From Aquisphaera giovannonii (lineage in GTDB: Bacteria > Planctomycetota > Planctomycetia > Isosphaerales > Isosphaeraceae), in NCBI RefSeq assembly GCF_008087625.1, contig NZ_CP042997.1:5642001-5706000 (forward strand): DNA of 64,000 nt, written 5' to 3'. The notes below the pieces were generated by a model, which did not search any database, was not told the DNA's origin, and saw only the letters and a program-made list of their open reading frames with translations. Shown piece after piece: positions 38,860 to 47,174 of this stretch (its first letter is position 1; each line of letters starts with the position of its first letter). The translations under genes were made by a program, and so were the position numbers.

Positions 38860-38911
38860 GGCGACGGCGCCCCCGGCGCGACCGGAGGGGCAACGGGATG
38901 AGGTTCCCGGG

Positions 38912-39286
38912 ATGGCGGGGCGCGGGAGCCCGGCGGCCTTGCTGGGGATGTGGTGCGGCCTCGCGGCCGGTTGCGGCAACGGCACTCCCGGTGCCGAATC
39001 GTCGCGGGCCGAGGCCGTCGTGACCGGTCGCGTCGACAGCCCGGGGAAGCCGATCGACCGGGGGACGGTCGTCTTCGACCCGTCGAACATCAATCGGCCC
39101 GGGGAGCCGGCGCGCACGGCCCCGATCGGCCGGGACGGGACATACCGGATCACGACCCGGATCGGCGAGGACCGGGTGGCGGTCGCGATCCCCGGCCGAC
39201 GCGTGAAGGACGACGCCGCCCGGGTCCAGCAGGTCTTCGACGTGAAGGCCGGGCAGGAGAACGTCTTCCAGGTCACCGTGCCCTGA
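38912..39286 (+). CDS. Small lipoprotein with carboxypeptidase-regulatory-like fold
   Basis: 124 residues. Lipobox LAAGC at 17-21, then a beta-sandwich typical of small planctomycete lipoproteins that follow DUF1559 genes: VVTGRVDSPGKPIDRGTVVF, GRDGTYRITTRIGEDRVAVA and FDVKAGQENVFQVTV. The chosen ATG 38912 gives a signal with hardly any N-terminal charge and no ribosome-binding site at good distance. An ATG at 38898 in another frame has GGAGGGG 7 nt upstream and encodes an Arg-rich start (MRFPGWRGAGARR). A one-base frameshift near 38930-38940 may therefore have broken the true signal peptide. Confidence 0.75.
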   Translation: MAGRGSPAALLGMWCGLAAGCGNGTPGAESSRAEAVVTGRVDSPGKPIDRGTVVFDPSNINRPGEPARTAPIGRDGTYRITTRIGEDRVAVAIPGRRVKDDAARVQQVFDVKAGQENVFQVTVP

Positions 39287-39530
39287 TCGCCCCCGCGGCC
39301 GGGGCGGCGGGCTGGATGGGCGAGGCGCGGCGGCGGCACGCCCGATCGTCCCGGATGGCCGGGCCCGGGGCGTCGAATTTGTCGCTCAAGGGGGACGTGT
39401 CGAATCACCGCGAGCCCCTGGCGATCCGATGTTCAGTCGTCGACAACGGCGCCGCCCGCCGGTAGCCTCTGGGGGTTCACGTCGGGAAGTTCGGCGAGCT
39501 GACCCTTCACCTGGGACGGAGGAGACGAAG

Positions 39531-40625
39531 ATGCTGAGAGCCATGCGCCCCGCCGCGGCCTCGCTCGTTGCCCTGGCCGCCTGCGCCGGGGCCGCCCTGG
39601 CCGGCGACCTGACCGAGGGACTGAAGGCGGGCACGCCGGACCTGAAATCGGCCGGCGCGCTGGCGTTCGGGCCCGACGGCGTCCTGTTCGCGGCCGACCA
39701 GGCCGGCGGCGCCGTCTTCGCGATCGACACCGGCGACCGCGGCCGGGCCCGCTCGCAGGCGCCCGCGGCGGTGAACGTCGAGGGGATCGACGCGAAGGTC
39801 GCCGGCATGCTCGGGACCACGGCCGACCAGATCCTGATCCGCGAAGCGGCCGTCAACCCGGCCTCGGGCAAGGTCTACCTGTCCGTCGCCCGCGGCCGCG
39901 GCCCGGACGCCGCCGGGGTCATCGTCCGCGTCGGGCCGGACGGCGAGGTCCAGGAGCTGCCGCTCACGGGCGTGAAGTTCGCGAAGGCGGAGCTGTCCGG
40001 CCTCGCCACCGGGCGCGGGCGGCAGGACTCGATCACGGACCTCGCCTTCGTGGACGGCCGCGTCTTCGTCGCGGGCCTGTCCAACGAGGAGTTCTCCTCC
40101 AACCTCCGCGTCATCCCGTTCCCGTTCGCCGGGCCGGGGGGGCAGGGGGCGCACATCGAGATCTACCACGGGTCCCACGGCCGGTTCGAGACGACCTCGC
40201 CGGTCCGCACGTTCATCCCGTACGAGATCGAGGGCAAGCCCCACGTCCTGGCGGCGTACACGTGCACCCCGCTGGTGAAGTTCCCCGTCGCCGACCTGAG
40301 GCCGGGCGCCCGGGTCAAGGGGACGACCATCGCGGAGCTGGGCAACCACAACAAGCCGCTGGACATGATCGTCTACCAGAAGGACGGCCGCGACTTCATC
40401 CTGATGTCCAACAGCAGCCGGGGCGTCATGAAGATCCCGGCCGACCGCGCGGCCAGGCAGGAGGGGATCATCCGCCGCGTCAGCGACACGGCCGGCCTGC
40501 CGTTCGAGACCGTCGCCGGGCTGAAGGGGGTCGAGCAGCTCGACAAGCTCGGCAACGAGAGCGCCGTGGTCCTCGCCCGCGAGGAGGGCGGCCGCCTCGA
40601 CCTGAAGACGATCCCGCTCCCCTGA
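39531..40625 (+). CDS. Secreted protein of unknown function, possible beta-propeller
   Basis: 364 residues. A signal peptide (RPAAASLVALAACAGAALAG, cleavage after ALA) precedes a mainly beta structure with recurring blades such as ALAFGPDGVLFAADQAGGAV, DQILIREAAVNPASGKVYLS and ITDLAFVDGRVFVAGLS, as in NHL or SMP-30-like propellers. No catalytic signature is recognised. GGAGGAG precedes ATG 39531. The next gene starts 29 bp downstream on the same strand and is also exported, suggesting an operon. Confidence 0.8.
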   Translation: MLRAMRPAAASLVALAACAGAALAGDLTEGLKAGTPDLKSAGALAFGPDGVLFAADQAGGAVFAIDTGDRGRARSQAPAAVNVEGIDAKVAGMLGTTADQILIREAAVNPASGKVYLSVARGRGPDAAGVIVRVGPDGEVQELPLTGVKFAKAELSGLATGRGRQDSITDLAFVDGRVFVAGLSNEEFSSNLRVIPFPFAGPGGQGAHIEIYHGSHGRFETTSPVRTFIPYEIEGKPHVLAAYTCTPLVKFPVADLRPGARVKGTTIAELGNHNKPLDMIVYQKDGRDFILMSNSSRGVMKIPADRAARQEGIIRRVSDTAGLPFETVAGLKGVEQLDKLGNESAVVLAREEGGRLDLKTIPLP

Positions 40626-40654
40626 TCCATCCCCGTCCCCGGAGAAGCCCCCTC

Positions 40655-41857
40655 GTGGCGATCCGCCCGGCCCGAGCGTTCGTCCTGTGCACCCTGCCGG
40701 CGGCGATGGCCCTGGCCACGCCGCCGGCCTCGCCATCCGAAGCCGGCCCGTCGGTGGTGCTCCGCCGCGACGGGGGGAAGTCGACCGTGGATGTCCGCGG
40801 GCTGGATCCCGCGGACCTCCGGCGCCTCGCCGAGTCGGACCGGGACGGCCGCCGCTGGGCCTCGCTGCTGGCGGTCTTCGTCGCGGACGAGGGCCAGGCC
40901 AGGGCCCCTCGGCCCGACCCGCCGCCGGTCCTCGGCTCGTACCGCGTCGAGGACGGCGTCCTGCGGTTCGAGCCCCGCTTCCCGTTCGTGCCGGGCCTCC
41001 GCTATCGCGCGGCCTTCCGCCCGGGCGAGCTGCCGGGCCGCGAGAAGGCCGCCCCCGGGCCCGCGCCCATCACGCTCGAGTTCGCCCTGCCGAAGCCCGC
41101 GGCCGCCACGCCCACGACCGTCCGGCAGGTCTACCCGAGCCGATCGACGCTGCCCGAGAACCAGCTCCGCTTCTACGTCCACTTCAGCGCCCCGATGCGC
41201 CAGGGCAGCGTCTACGACTTCATCCACCTGCTCGATGCGGGGGGCACGGAGATCGACGGAGCGTTCCTCCGGCTCGACGAGGAGCTCTGGGACCGCGACG
41301 GCCTCCGCCTGACCCTGCTGATCGACCCCGGCCGCATCAAGCGCGACGTCGGGCCCCGCGAGGGGTTCGGCCCCGTGCTGGAGGCCGGCAGGGACTACAC
41401 GCTGCTCATCGATGCCCGCTGGCCCGACGCCGAGGGCCGGCCGCTCGCGGGACCCCATCGGAAGGCGTTCCGCACGACGGCCGCCGACGACGCCTGCCCG
41501 GACGTGGGGACCTGGCGAATCCGCCCGCCCGACGCGTCCTCCGTCGCCCCGCTGGTCGTCGAGTCGCCGGAGCCGCTCGACCACGCCCTCTTCGCGCGCC
41601 TCGTCCGCGTGCAGGACGCCGATGGCCATGACGTCCCCGGCCGCGCGGCCGTCGCCGGCGAGGAGACCCGATGGGCCTTCACGCCCGACCGCCCCTGGCG
41701 GCCCGGCGCGTACCGCCTCGTCGTCGACGAGGCCCTCGAGGACCTCGCCGGCAACAACCTCCGGCGCCCCTTCGAGCTCGACGTCTTCGAGCCCGTCGGC
41801 CGCCGGATCGAGGCCCGCGTCGTCGATCGCCCGTTCGAGATCAGGCCGGGGCCGTGA
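40655..41857 (+). CDS. Secreted protein with Ig-like (Big_5-type) domains
   Basis: 400 residues from GTG 40655 (GGAG 10 nt upstream). A signal peptide (RAFVLCTLPAAMALA) is followed by a region with Ig-like features: TLPENQLRFYVHFSAPMRQG, a typical SbsA/Big_5 strand, and two further beta-rich repeats ending AGEETRWAFTPDRPWRPGAY and RLVVDEALEDLAGNNLRRPF. The latter pattern (EDLAGN) is characteristic of Ig-like domains on bacterial surfaces. It is probably co-transcribed with the preceding secreted protein and is convergent with the CXXCH/alpha-toroid gene. Function unknown. Confidence 0.8.
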   Translation: MAIRPARAFVLCTLPAAMALATPPASPSEAGPSVVLRRDGGKSTVDVRGLDPADLRRLAESDRDGRRWASLLAVFVADEGQARAPRPDPPPVLGSYRVEDGVLRFEPRFPFVPGLRYRAAFRPGELPGREKAAPGPAPITLEFALPKPAAATPTTVRQVYPSRSTLPENQLRFYVHFSAPMRQGSVYDFIHLLDAGGTEIDGAFLRLDEELWDRDGLRLTLLIDPGRIKRDVGPREGFGPVLEAGRDYTLLIDARWPDAEGRPLAGPHRKAFRTTAADDACPDVGTWRIRPPDASSVAPLVVESPEPLDHALFARLVRVQDADGHDVPGRAAVAGEETRWAFTPDRPWRPGAYRLVVDEALEDLAGNNLRRPFELDVFEPVGRRIEARVVDRPFEIRPGP

Positions 41858-41869
41858 CCGCCGCGGGCG

Positions 41870-42871
41870 TCACCGGGACGCCCCGGGTACGGCCTTCTCC
41901 GCCTCCTCGTCCCTCGTGGCGAGGAGGGCCTGGAGCGCCCAGCCCGAGGTCGAGAGCCGCTCGGCGTAGCTCTCGCCGTCCGGCGGGCGCGTCGTCTCGG
42001 GCCAGCTCCCGTCGGGATGCTGGGACGCGATGAGAAAGGCGCGGCCGCGGCGGATCCACCCCGCTCGCTCCGCGATGCCGCGACGCGGGGCCAGGGCGAT
42101 CAGGACGACGGCCGTGTCGAACGGCTCGGCCGGCGTGTTCGGGAACGGGCCCCAGCCGCCGCGGGCGGCCTCGGCCCTGCGGATCAGGTCGAGGCCGCGA
42201 CGGACCCGGGCGGCGGCCTCGGCATCGTCGGCGCCCTCCAGCCCGATCAGCACGGCGGCCGCGTCGGGGACGTTCCGCGCCTCGGCCTTCCGGAGCCAGC
42301 GGTCGGCCGCGGCGATCGGCGCGGCGAACCGCTTCGGGCCGGCGGCGACGAGGGAGCGGCGGGCCATGGCCGTCGCCAGGGCGGTCCCGTACGTCGCCGG
42401 CGAGCCGACGGCCGCCTCGGCGTCCACCCGCCACGAGCCCCCCTCGATTTGATCGCCCGCGACGAGGCCGGCCGCGCGGGCCATCGCCCCCGCGTCGCCA
42501 GACCGCCCCGCGTCGATCGCGTCCGCGAGTGCCGCCGCGAACTGGATCCGCGCGAGCACTTTATCGTTGAACGGTCCGTCGCCGCCGTTGCGGTCCCAGC
42601 CCTCGGGTCGCTCCAGCCACCGGACCGTCCCGGCCGTCGCCGCATCCGGGACGGCGAGGCCCAGCCGGGCCGCCCGGAAGAGCGCCCGCGCGGCGTCGCC
42701 GTCGTTGTGGCAGGAGAAGCAGCGGTTCTCCGCCTGCCAGCGCGGGACCTCGCGCCCGAGGTAGGCGATCGCGCGGGCCTCCGGAGCCTCCGCCCCGAGG
42801 GCCCCCGGGCCCGGGGAGGCGGCGAGGCAGGTCGCGAGGAAACAGGCGGCCGTCAGCGGGATGCTAGGCAT
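41870..42871 (-). CDS. Exported CXXCH plus alpha-toroid (prenyltransferase/squalene-cyclase-like) protein
   Basis: 333 residues. A signal peptide (MPSIPLTAACFLATCLAASP) is followed by a single c-type heme-like motif CFSCH (about 51-55) and then helical repeats of an alpha/alpha-toroid, including the QW-like GWGPFPNTPAEPFDTAVVLI and QHPDGSWPETTR segments found in terpene cyclases and related folds. The DxDD or terpene-cyclase catalytic motifs are not seen, so it is probably a binding or scaffold protein. It lies 27 bp after a Ser/Thr kinase gene on the same strand, suggesting co-expression. No clear ribosome-binding site precedes ATG 42871, which fits translational coupling. Confidence 0.8.
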   Translation of the reverse strand: MPSIPLTAACFLATCLAASPGPGALGAEAPEARAIAYLGREVPRWQAENRCFSCHNDGDAARALFRAARLGLAVPDAATAGTVRWLERPEGWDRNGGDGPFNDKVLARIQFAAALADAIDAGRSGDAGAMARAAGLVAGDQIEGGSWRVDAEAAVGSPATYGTALATAMARRSLVAAGPKRFAAPIAAADRWLRKAEARNVPDAAAVLIGLEGADDAEAAARVRRGLDLIRRAEAARGGWGPFPNTPAEPFDTAVVLIALAPRRGIAERAGWIRRGRAFLIASQHPDGSWPETTRPPDGESYAERLSTSGWALQALLATRDEEAEKAVPGASR

Positions 42872-42898
42872 GAGGAGGGAGCGGAGATCGGCCGCGGC

Positions 42899-45412
42899 TC
42901 ACGGGCCCTTCCGGCGTTTGATCACGACCGGCACCCGGTAACAGGTGCCGGATGCCGCGGGCGTCGTCCAGGGGGCGGGGAGCCAGAGGGCACCCGCCGG
43001 GCCGACCGGCCGATCGAGCTGATCGGCCCGGGCGCGGTCGGCCGAGGCCCGGGGGAGGTCGCCGGCCTTCTCGCGCAGCAAGGCCCGGCCCCGGTAGGCG
43101 GGGGCGTGGCCGGGGTTCAGGCGGATGGCCGTCTCGAAGTCCAGGCTGGCCCGCGTCAGGTCCCCCTGGCGTGCCCGGGCCGTGCCCCGGTTGGTGCGGA
43201 TCGACGCGTCCTTCGGGCTGAGCCGGAGGGCCGCGGTGTAGTCGGCGACCGCGGCGTCGAGCCGGCCCTGCGAGGCATGGGCGAGCCCGCGGTCGTTCAG
43301 GGCGGCCGGCTCGGCGGACGTGAGCTCGACGGTGCCCGAGGAGATCGACGGGGTGCCGGGGGTGGCGCCGCCGGCCGGCGGGGATTGGCCCAGGGCGGGC
43401 TCGGCGGGCGCCGGATTGGCGCGGACGGTCAGCGCGATCGTGGCCTCGGCCCGCGCCGCCCCGGCGGAGGCCACCACGCGCACGGTTGCGCGGGCGGGGC
43501 TCGCCTGCGAGTCGGCTTTCAGGGCCGCCAGGCCCCGGTCGTACCCCGTGGGGATCTCGGCCGTCGCCGGGGACACCCCGGCCGGCAGCCCTTCGAAGCG
43601 GACGGCGATCGGGCCGGAGGCGCCGCCCCGGCACACCACGATCGGCACCGGCTCGCTCGAGCCGGCGTCGACCTCCAGGGTGTCGGGCACGCCCAGGCGG
43701 AAGGATGGTGCGGCCTTGGCCGGCGGCGGCGCCTTGGCCGGCGCCGGCCGTCGATCGGCGGCCGGCGGGCGGGTGCCTCCCGCGTCGGCCGTCCGCCGGG
43801 GTAGGTTCGCCGCGAGGCGTTCCTGGGCCGCCCGCGCGAGCCGCCCCGCCTCGCCCCGCATCGCCTCGATCCCCGCCGTCGCGAGCCGGATGTATCGAGA
43901 GGCCTCGGCGCCGATGGCCGTCGCCGGCGTCGGGCCGTCGGGCCGGGCCCGCCCAGCCGGCCTGACCGGCGCGAACTCGGCGGCGGCGATCGGCGCCGGC
44001 GTGCCCGCGGTCGACTCGAACGGATCGGGCGGGCCCTCGGCCCACGCGGCGGGCCGCCCCGTCGGGGGGGCGAGGCCCGACGCCGTCTCCCGCCGCATCC
44101 CCGGGGCGACGATCCCGTCGCGGCCCGGCACGTCGGCCCGCCGGCCGCCGTCGGGCTGCGCCCTCGCGACCTCCCACGCGACCAGGCCCGCCACCGCGAG
44201 GCAAGCGGCCCATCGCGAGGCGGACGCCCGCGGGCGCGGGCCGCCCGGGGGCGGGGCGTCGGTCGCGGCCCCGGGCAGGGGCGTGGTCGGCTCCTGCGAA
44301 TCCTCCGCCCCCGGCTCGCCGCGCCAGGACCTCGACGACGGGGCGCGTCGATCGGCGCCCGGCCCGCCGGCGGGCCGCGAGTCGCCCCGGGACCCGGCCG
44401 AGGCCTCCGGGCCGAGCTCCCCGCACCAGAAGTCCGAGTCCTCGACCAGGCCGGTCTGGGACGCCGAATCGTCCGGGGTCTCGCCGGGCGGCGTTGACGC
44501 CTCCCCCAACGCGCCCTCGCCCTCCGCCGCGCCGGGGAGGATCAGGGGCGAGCCCGCGGCGAGGCAGGACCGGAGCGCCTCGACGAACTGGCCGCAGTCG
44601 GGCCACCGATCCGAGGGGTCCTTGGCCAGGGCGCGGGCCACGATCGGCCGCTCGGGCTCGGGCAGCGACGAGAGGTCCGGCGGCTGCATCAGGTGCCCGA
44701 GCATGACCGCGGCGGGCGGGCCCGCGAACGGCAGCCGCCCGGCGCGGAGCACGCAGTACGTCACGGCGAGCGAGTACTGGTCGGTCTGGTCCGCGACCCG
44801 CCCGCGGAACGTCTCGGGCGCGGCGTACGTGCACGTCAGCCCGGAATGGCACTGGCTGGCCACGCCCCGGTCGACCAGGATCGAGAGCCCGAAGTCCGCC
44901 ACCTTGAGCCCCCGGCCCAGCAGCATCAGGTTCTGCGGCTTGACGTCCCGGTGGTGGACCGCGACCCCCGTCATCCCGTCGAGCTCATGCCTGGGCTCGT
45001 GGAGGTAGTCGAGCACGCGCGACGCCTCCCCCATGGCCCCGAGCAGCTCGTCCATCGGGATCCCGGCCAGCCCCCGGCCCGAGAATTCCCGGTACCGGTC
45101 CCAGAGCGAGAGGTCGGCGAGCTCCATGCCAAGGATCAACAGGCCGTCGATGACCCAGGCGCCGAAGTAGGCGAGCAGGTTGGGGTGCCGCACCGCCCGC
45201 AGGATGCGGAGGTTGGACAGCTCCCGGCGGCCGAGCGTGCCGTCGGTGCGGATGAGCTTGAGGGCGACCGACAGGCCCCCCGGGGCCTCGGCCCGCCAGA
45301 CCTCCCCCGCGCCCCCGTACCCGACCCGCTCCAGCAGGCGATAGCCCGGGACGGGTTCGTCCCCGCTCCGCCCCACGCGGGCCCCGCGGCGAGTCGCCAC
45401 GCTCGATCCCAT
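42899..45412 (-). CDS. Membrane Ser/Thr protein kinase with extracytoplasmic TPR repeats
   Basis: 837 residues. A Hanks-type kinase occupies about 24-290: loop VGYGGAGEVW, VALK lysine, HHRDVKPQN (152-160), DFG (172-174) and YAAPE. A low-complexity Pro/Ala linker leads to one membrane helix (about 400-416). The outer part is again Pro/Ala-rich, contains a beta domain (FRLGVPDTLEVDAGSSEPVP), and ends in three TPR-like repeats (about 700-795, e.g. DAAVADYTAALRLSPKDA). Such kinases sense or assemble extracytoplasmic partners. GGAGG lies 7 nt before ATG 45412. The CXXCH/toroid gene follows directly. Confidence 0.93.
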   Translation of the reverse strand: MGSSVATRRGARVGRSGDEPVPGYRLLERVGYGGAGEVWRAEAPGGLSVALKLIRTDGTLGRRELSNLRILRAVRHPNLLAYFGAWVIDGLLILGMELADLSLWDRYREFSGRGLAGIPMDELLGAMGEASRVLDYLHEPRHELDGMTGVAVHHRDVKPQNLMLLGRGLKVADFGLSILVDRGVASQCHSGLTCTYAAPETFRGRVADQTDQYSLAVTYCVLRAGRLPFAGPPAAVMLGHLMQPPDLSSLPEPERPIVARALAKDPSDRWPDCGQFVEALRSCLAAGSPLILPGAAEGEGALGEASTPPGETPDDSASQTGLVEDSDFWCGELGPEASAGSRGDSRPAGGPGADRRAPSSRSWRGEPGAEDSQEPTTPLPGAATDAPPPGGPRPRASASRWAACLAVAGLVAWEVARAQPDGGRRADVPGRDGIVAPGMRRETASGLAPPTGRPAAWAEGPPDPFESTAGTPAPIAAAEFAPVRPAGRARPDGPTPATAIGAEASRYIRLATAGIEAMRGEAGRLARAAQERLAANLPRRTADAGGTRPPAADRRPAPAKAPPPAKAAPSFRLGVPDTLEVDAGSSEPVPIVVCRGGASGPIAVRFEGLPAGVSPATAEIPTGYDRGLAALKADSQASPARATVRVVASAGAARAEATIALTVRANPAPAEPALGQSPPAGGATPGTPSISSGTVELTSAEPAALNDRGLAHASQGRLDAAVADYTAALRLSPKDASIRTNRGTARARQGDLTRASLDFETAIRLNPGHAPAYRGRALLREKAGDLPRASADRARADQLDRPVGPAGALWLPAPWTTPAASGTCYRVPVVIKRRKGP

Positions 45413-45583
45413 GTCCGAGCCTCCATGATAGCCCGCCCCGTCCCATGTCCGTGGGCGACGATGGACGATCGCAAAGAATGAGAGATGCTCAATTGGGATG
45501 CATGTAGTCTTGCCGATCGTTTGTCGGGTTCGTCCAGGGTACCCTCACCGCCTCCGGCCGTGCAAGTGGAGTCGCCGGCGGGC

Positions 45584-45592
45584 GTCGCCGGC
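45584..45592. repeat. Left target-site duplication of the insertion sequence
   Basis: GTCGCCGGC, repeated exactly at 47123-47131 immediately outside the other end. The same word also occurs once more just to the left (about 45570), so the target site lay in a small local repeat. Confidence 0.7.
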
Positions 45593-47122
45593 GGGTAAGC
45601 GTCTCGAAAGTGGGTGGGAAATTCCGTAGAACAGAGGTCTTCGATGCGTCGCCTCGGAATCAGTAGCCTTCTGTTCACGGAGGGTCCCCGTCATGTCCTT
45701 CGAGCATCTGCCCGAGCGGCAGGCCCGCCTCGCCCAGGATCTCTACGAGGAGCTCCGGGCGGCCTCGGACGCGGACATCCGGGCCATGGCCGAGCTGCTG
45801 GCCACCAAGCCCGACGACGAGCTCTTCGGCGAGGCCGAGTTCCAGCTCCGCGACATGGTCCATCGGGTCGGCGCCAAGGCCCTCCAGGCCGCTGCCATGC
45901 AGCGGAAAAAAGGGGGTATGTAGGGTCCAGCACGAGCTGCCCCCGCTGCTCCGAGGCCGCCCGCTTCAAGGGCTATCGGCCCAAGGGGCTGGTCTCGGCC
46001 CTGGGCCCGCTGCGCATCGAGCGCGGCTACTACCACTGCCCGCGATGCCGCGAGGGCCACTGCCCCGCCGACGCCGCCTTCGGCCTCGACGGCGGCGACC
46101 TGACCTCCGGCGCCGCCGAGCTGGCCTGCCTGGCGGCGGCCCGGGAGAGCTTCGCCAAGGCCGCCGATGTCGCCCTGCCGCGGATGTGCGGCCTGGACCT
46201 CGCCGAGTCCACCGTGGAGCGGGTCGCCGAGGCCGTCGGCGCCGAGGTGGGCCGGGCCATCGAGTCCAAGGTCCCCTTCGACGAGGCGGGCCCCTGGGCC
46301 TGGCACGTGGACGCCGAGGGGATGACCTGCGCCTACGTGTCGATCGACCTGACGGGCGTCCGCAGGCAGGGGCCCGAGGGGGCCGCGGCCGAGGGGGAGA
46401 TGATCGCCGTGGGCATGGTCTACAACCCCATCCCCGAGGGCCGCGAGCGATGGGCGACCCAGGGCCGGCGCCGGCCCCCCCGGCAGGCGAGGTACGTCGC
46501 CAGCGCCGAGGGCCAGGAGGCGGTGGCCGAGCCGCTGCGACACATGGCCGCCCGGGCGGGCATGGGCGAGGCCCGGCGCTGGATCGCGGTGTGCGACGGC
46601 GGGTCGGGGCTGGAGGACCTGCTGAGGCGGCACTTCGGGCGGATCGACGCGGTGATCCTGGACTTCTACCACGCCAGCGAGCACCTGGGGGACCTGGCCA
46701 AGGCCTGGCACGCCGACGAGGCCCAGGCGGAGGCGGCGCACGCGGCGTGGTCGCATCGGCTGAAGCACGAGGGGGGCGCCGCGATGCTGGCCTGGCTGGA
46801 GGGCCTGGACGTCGCGGCCGCCCCGCGGGCGCGGGCGACGTGGGAGGCGACGGTGAACTACTTCCGCAACCAGCACCACCGGATGGACTACCCGGCCTAC
46901 CTGGCCAAGGGGTGGCAGATCGGCTCGGGCCCGATGGAGGCCGGCTGCAAGCTGGTGATCAACGAGCGGCTCAACGGCACCGGGATGCGCTGGGGCCATC
47001 AGGGGGCCGACGCCATGGCCCACCTCCGGGCCCTCTACCTCAGCGAGTCCGCCCTCTGGACCGGCTTCTGGGCCAACCGCCGGAAGGCAGCTTGACCTTT
47101 ACCACTTACAAGACGCTCACCC
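45593..47122 (+). mobile_element. ISKra4-type insertion sequence, complete
   Basis: About 1,530 bp with imperfect terminal inverted repeats: left end begins GGGTAAGCGTCTCGAAAGTGG, right end (reverse complement) begins GGGTGAGCGTCTTGTAAGTGG, i.e. about 18 of 21 matches. A 9-bp direct repeat GTCGCCGGC flanks it. It carries one transposase gene in two overlapping frames. It inserted in the gap between a Ser/Thr kinase gene and an epimerase gene, without breaking either. The intact ends, target duplication and open frames suggest a recent, possibly active element. Confidence 0.85.
45693..47095 (+). CDS. ISKra4-family transposase made by a -1 frameshift
   Basis: The first frame (45693-45923, 76 residues, MSFEHLPERQARLAQDLYEE) reaches a run GAAAAAAGGGGGT (A6 at 45906-45911, G5 at 45912-45916) and stops at TAG soon after. 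The second, -1 frame runs from that point to 47095 and holds the body: zinc-like CPRC...CPRC (residues after the shift), YVSIDLTGVRRQGPEGA, the DDE-type core around VCDGGSGLE and LDFYHASEHL, and the C-terminal WQIGSGPMEAGCK. Frame alignment at the A6/G5 run points to programmed -1 slippage giving a fused product of about 467 residues. GGAGGG precedes ATG 45693. Family call rests on these conserved blocks. Confidence 0.88.
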
Positions 47123-47131
47123 GTCGCCGGC
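47123..47131. repeat. Right target-site duplication of the insertion sequence
   Basis: GTCGCCGGC, identical to 45584-45592. One neighbouring base also matches, so the exact end of the element is uncertain by 1 bp. Confidence 0.7.
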
Positions 47132-47174
47132 CGCGGCGGCCGGCCCCCCATGCGCGACGCGACCGCAATCCGCC

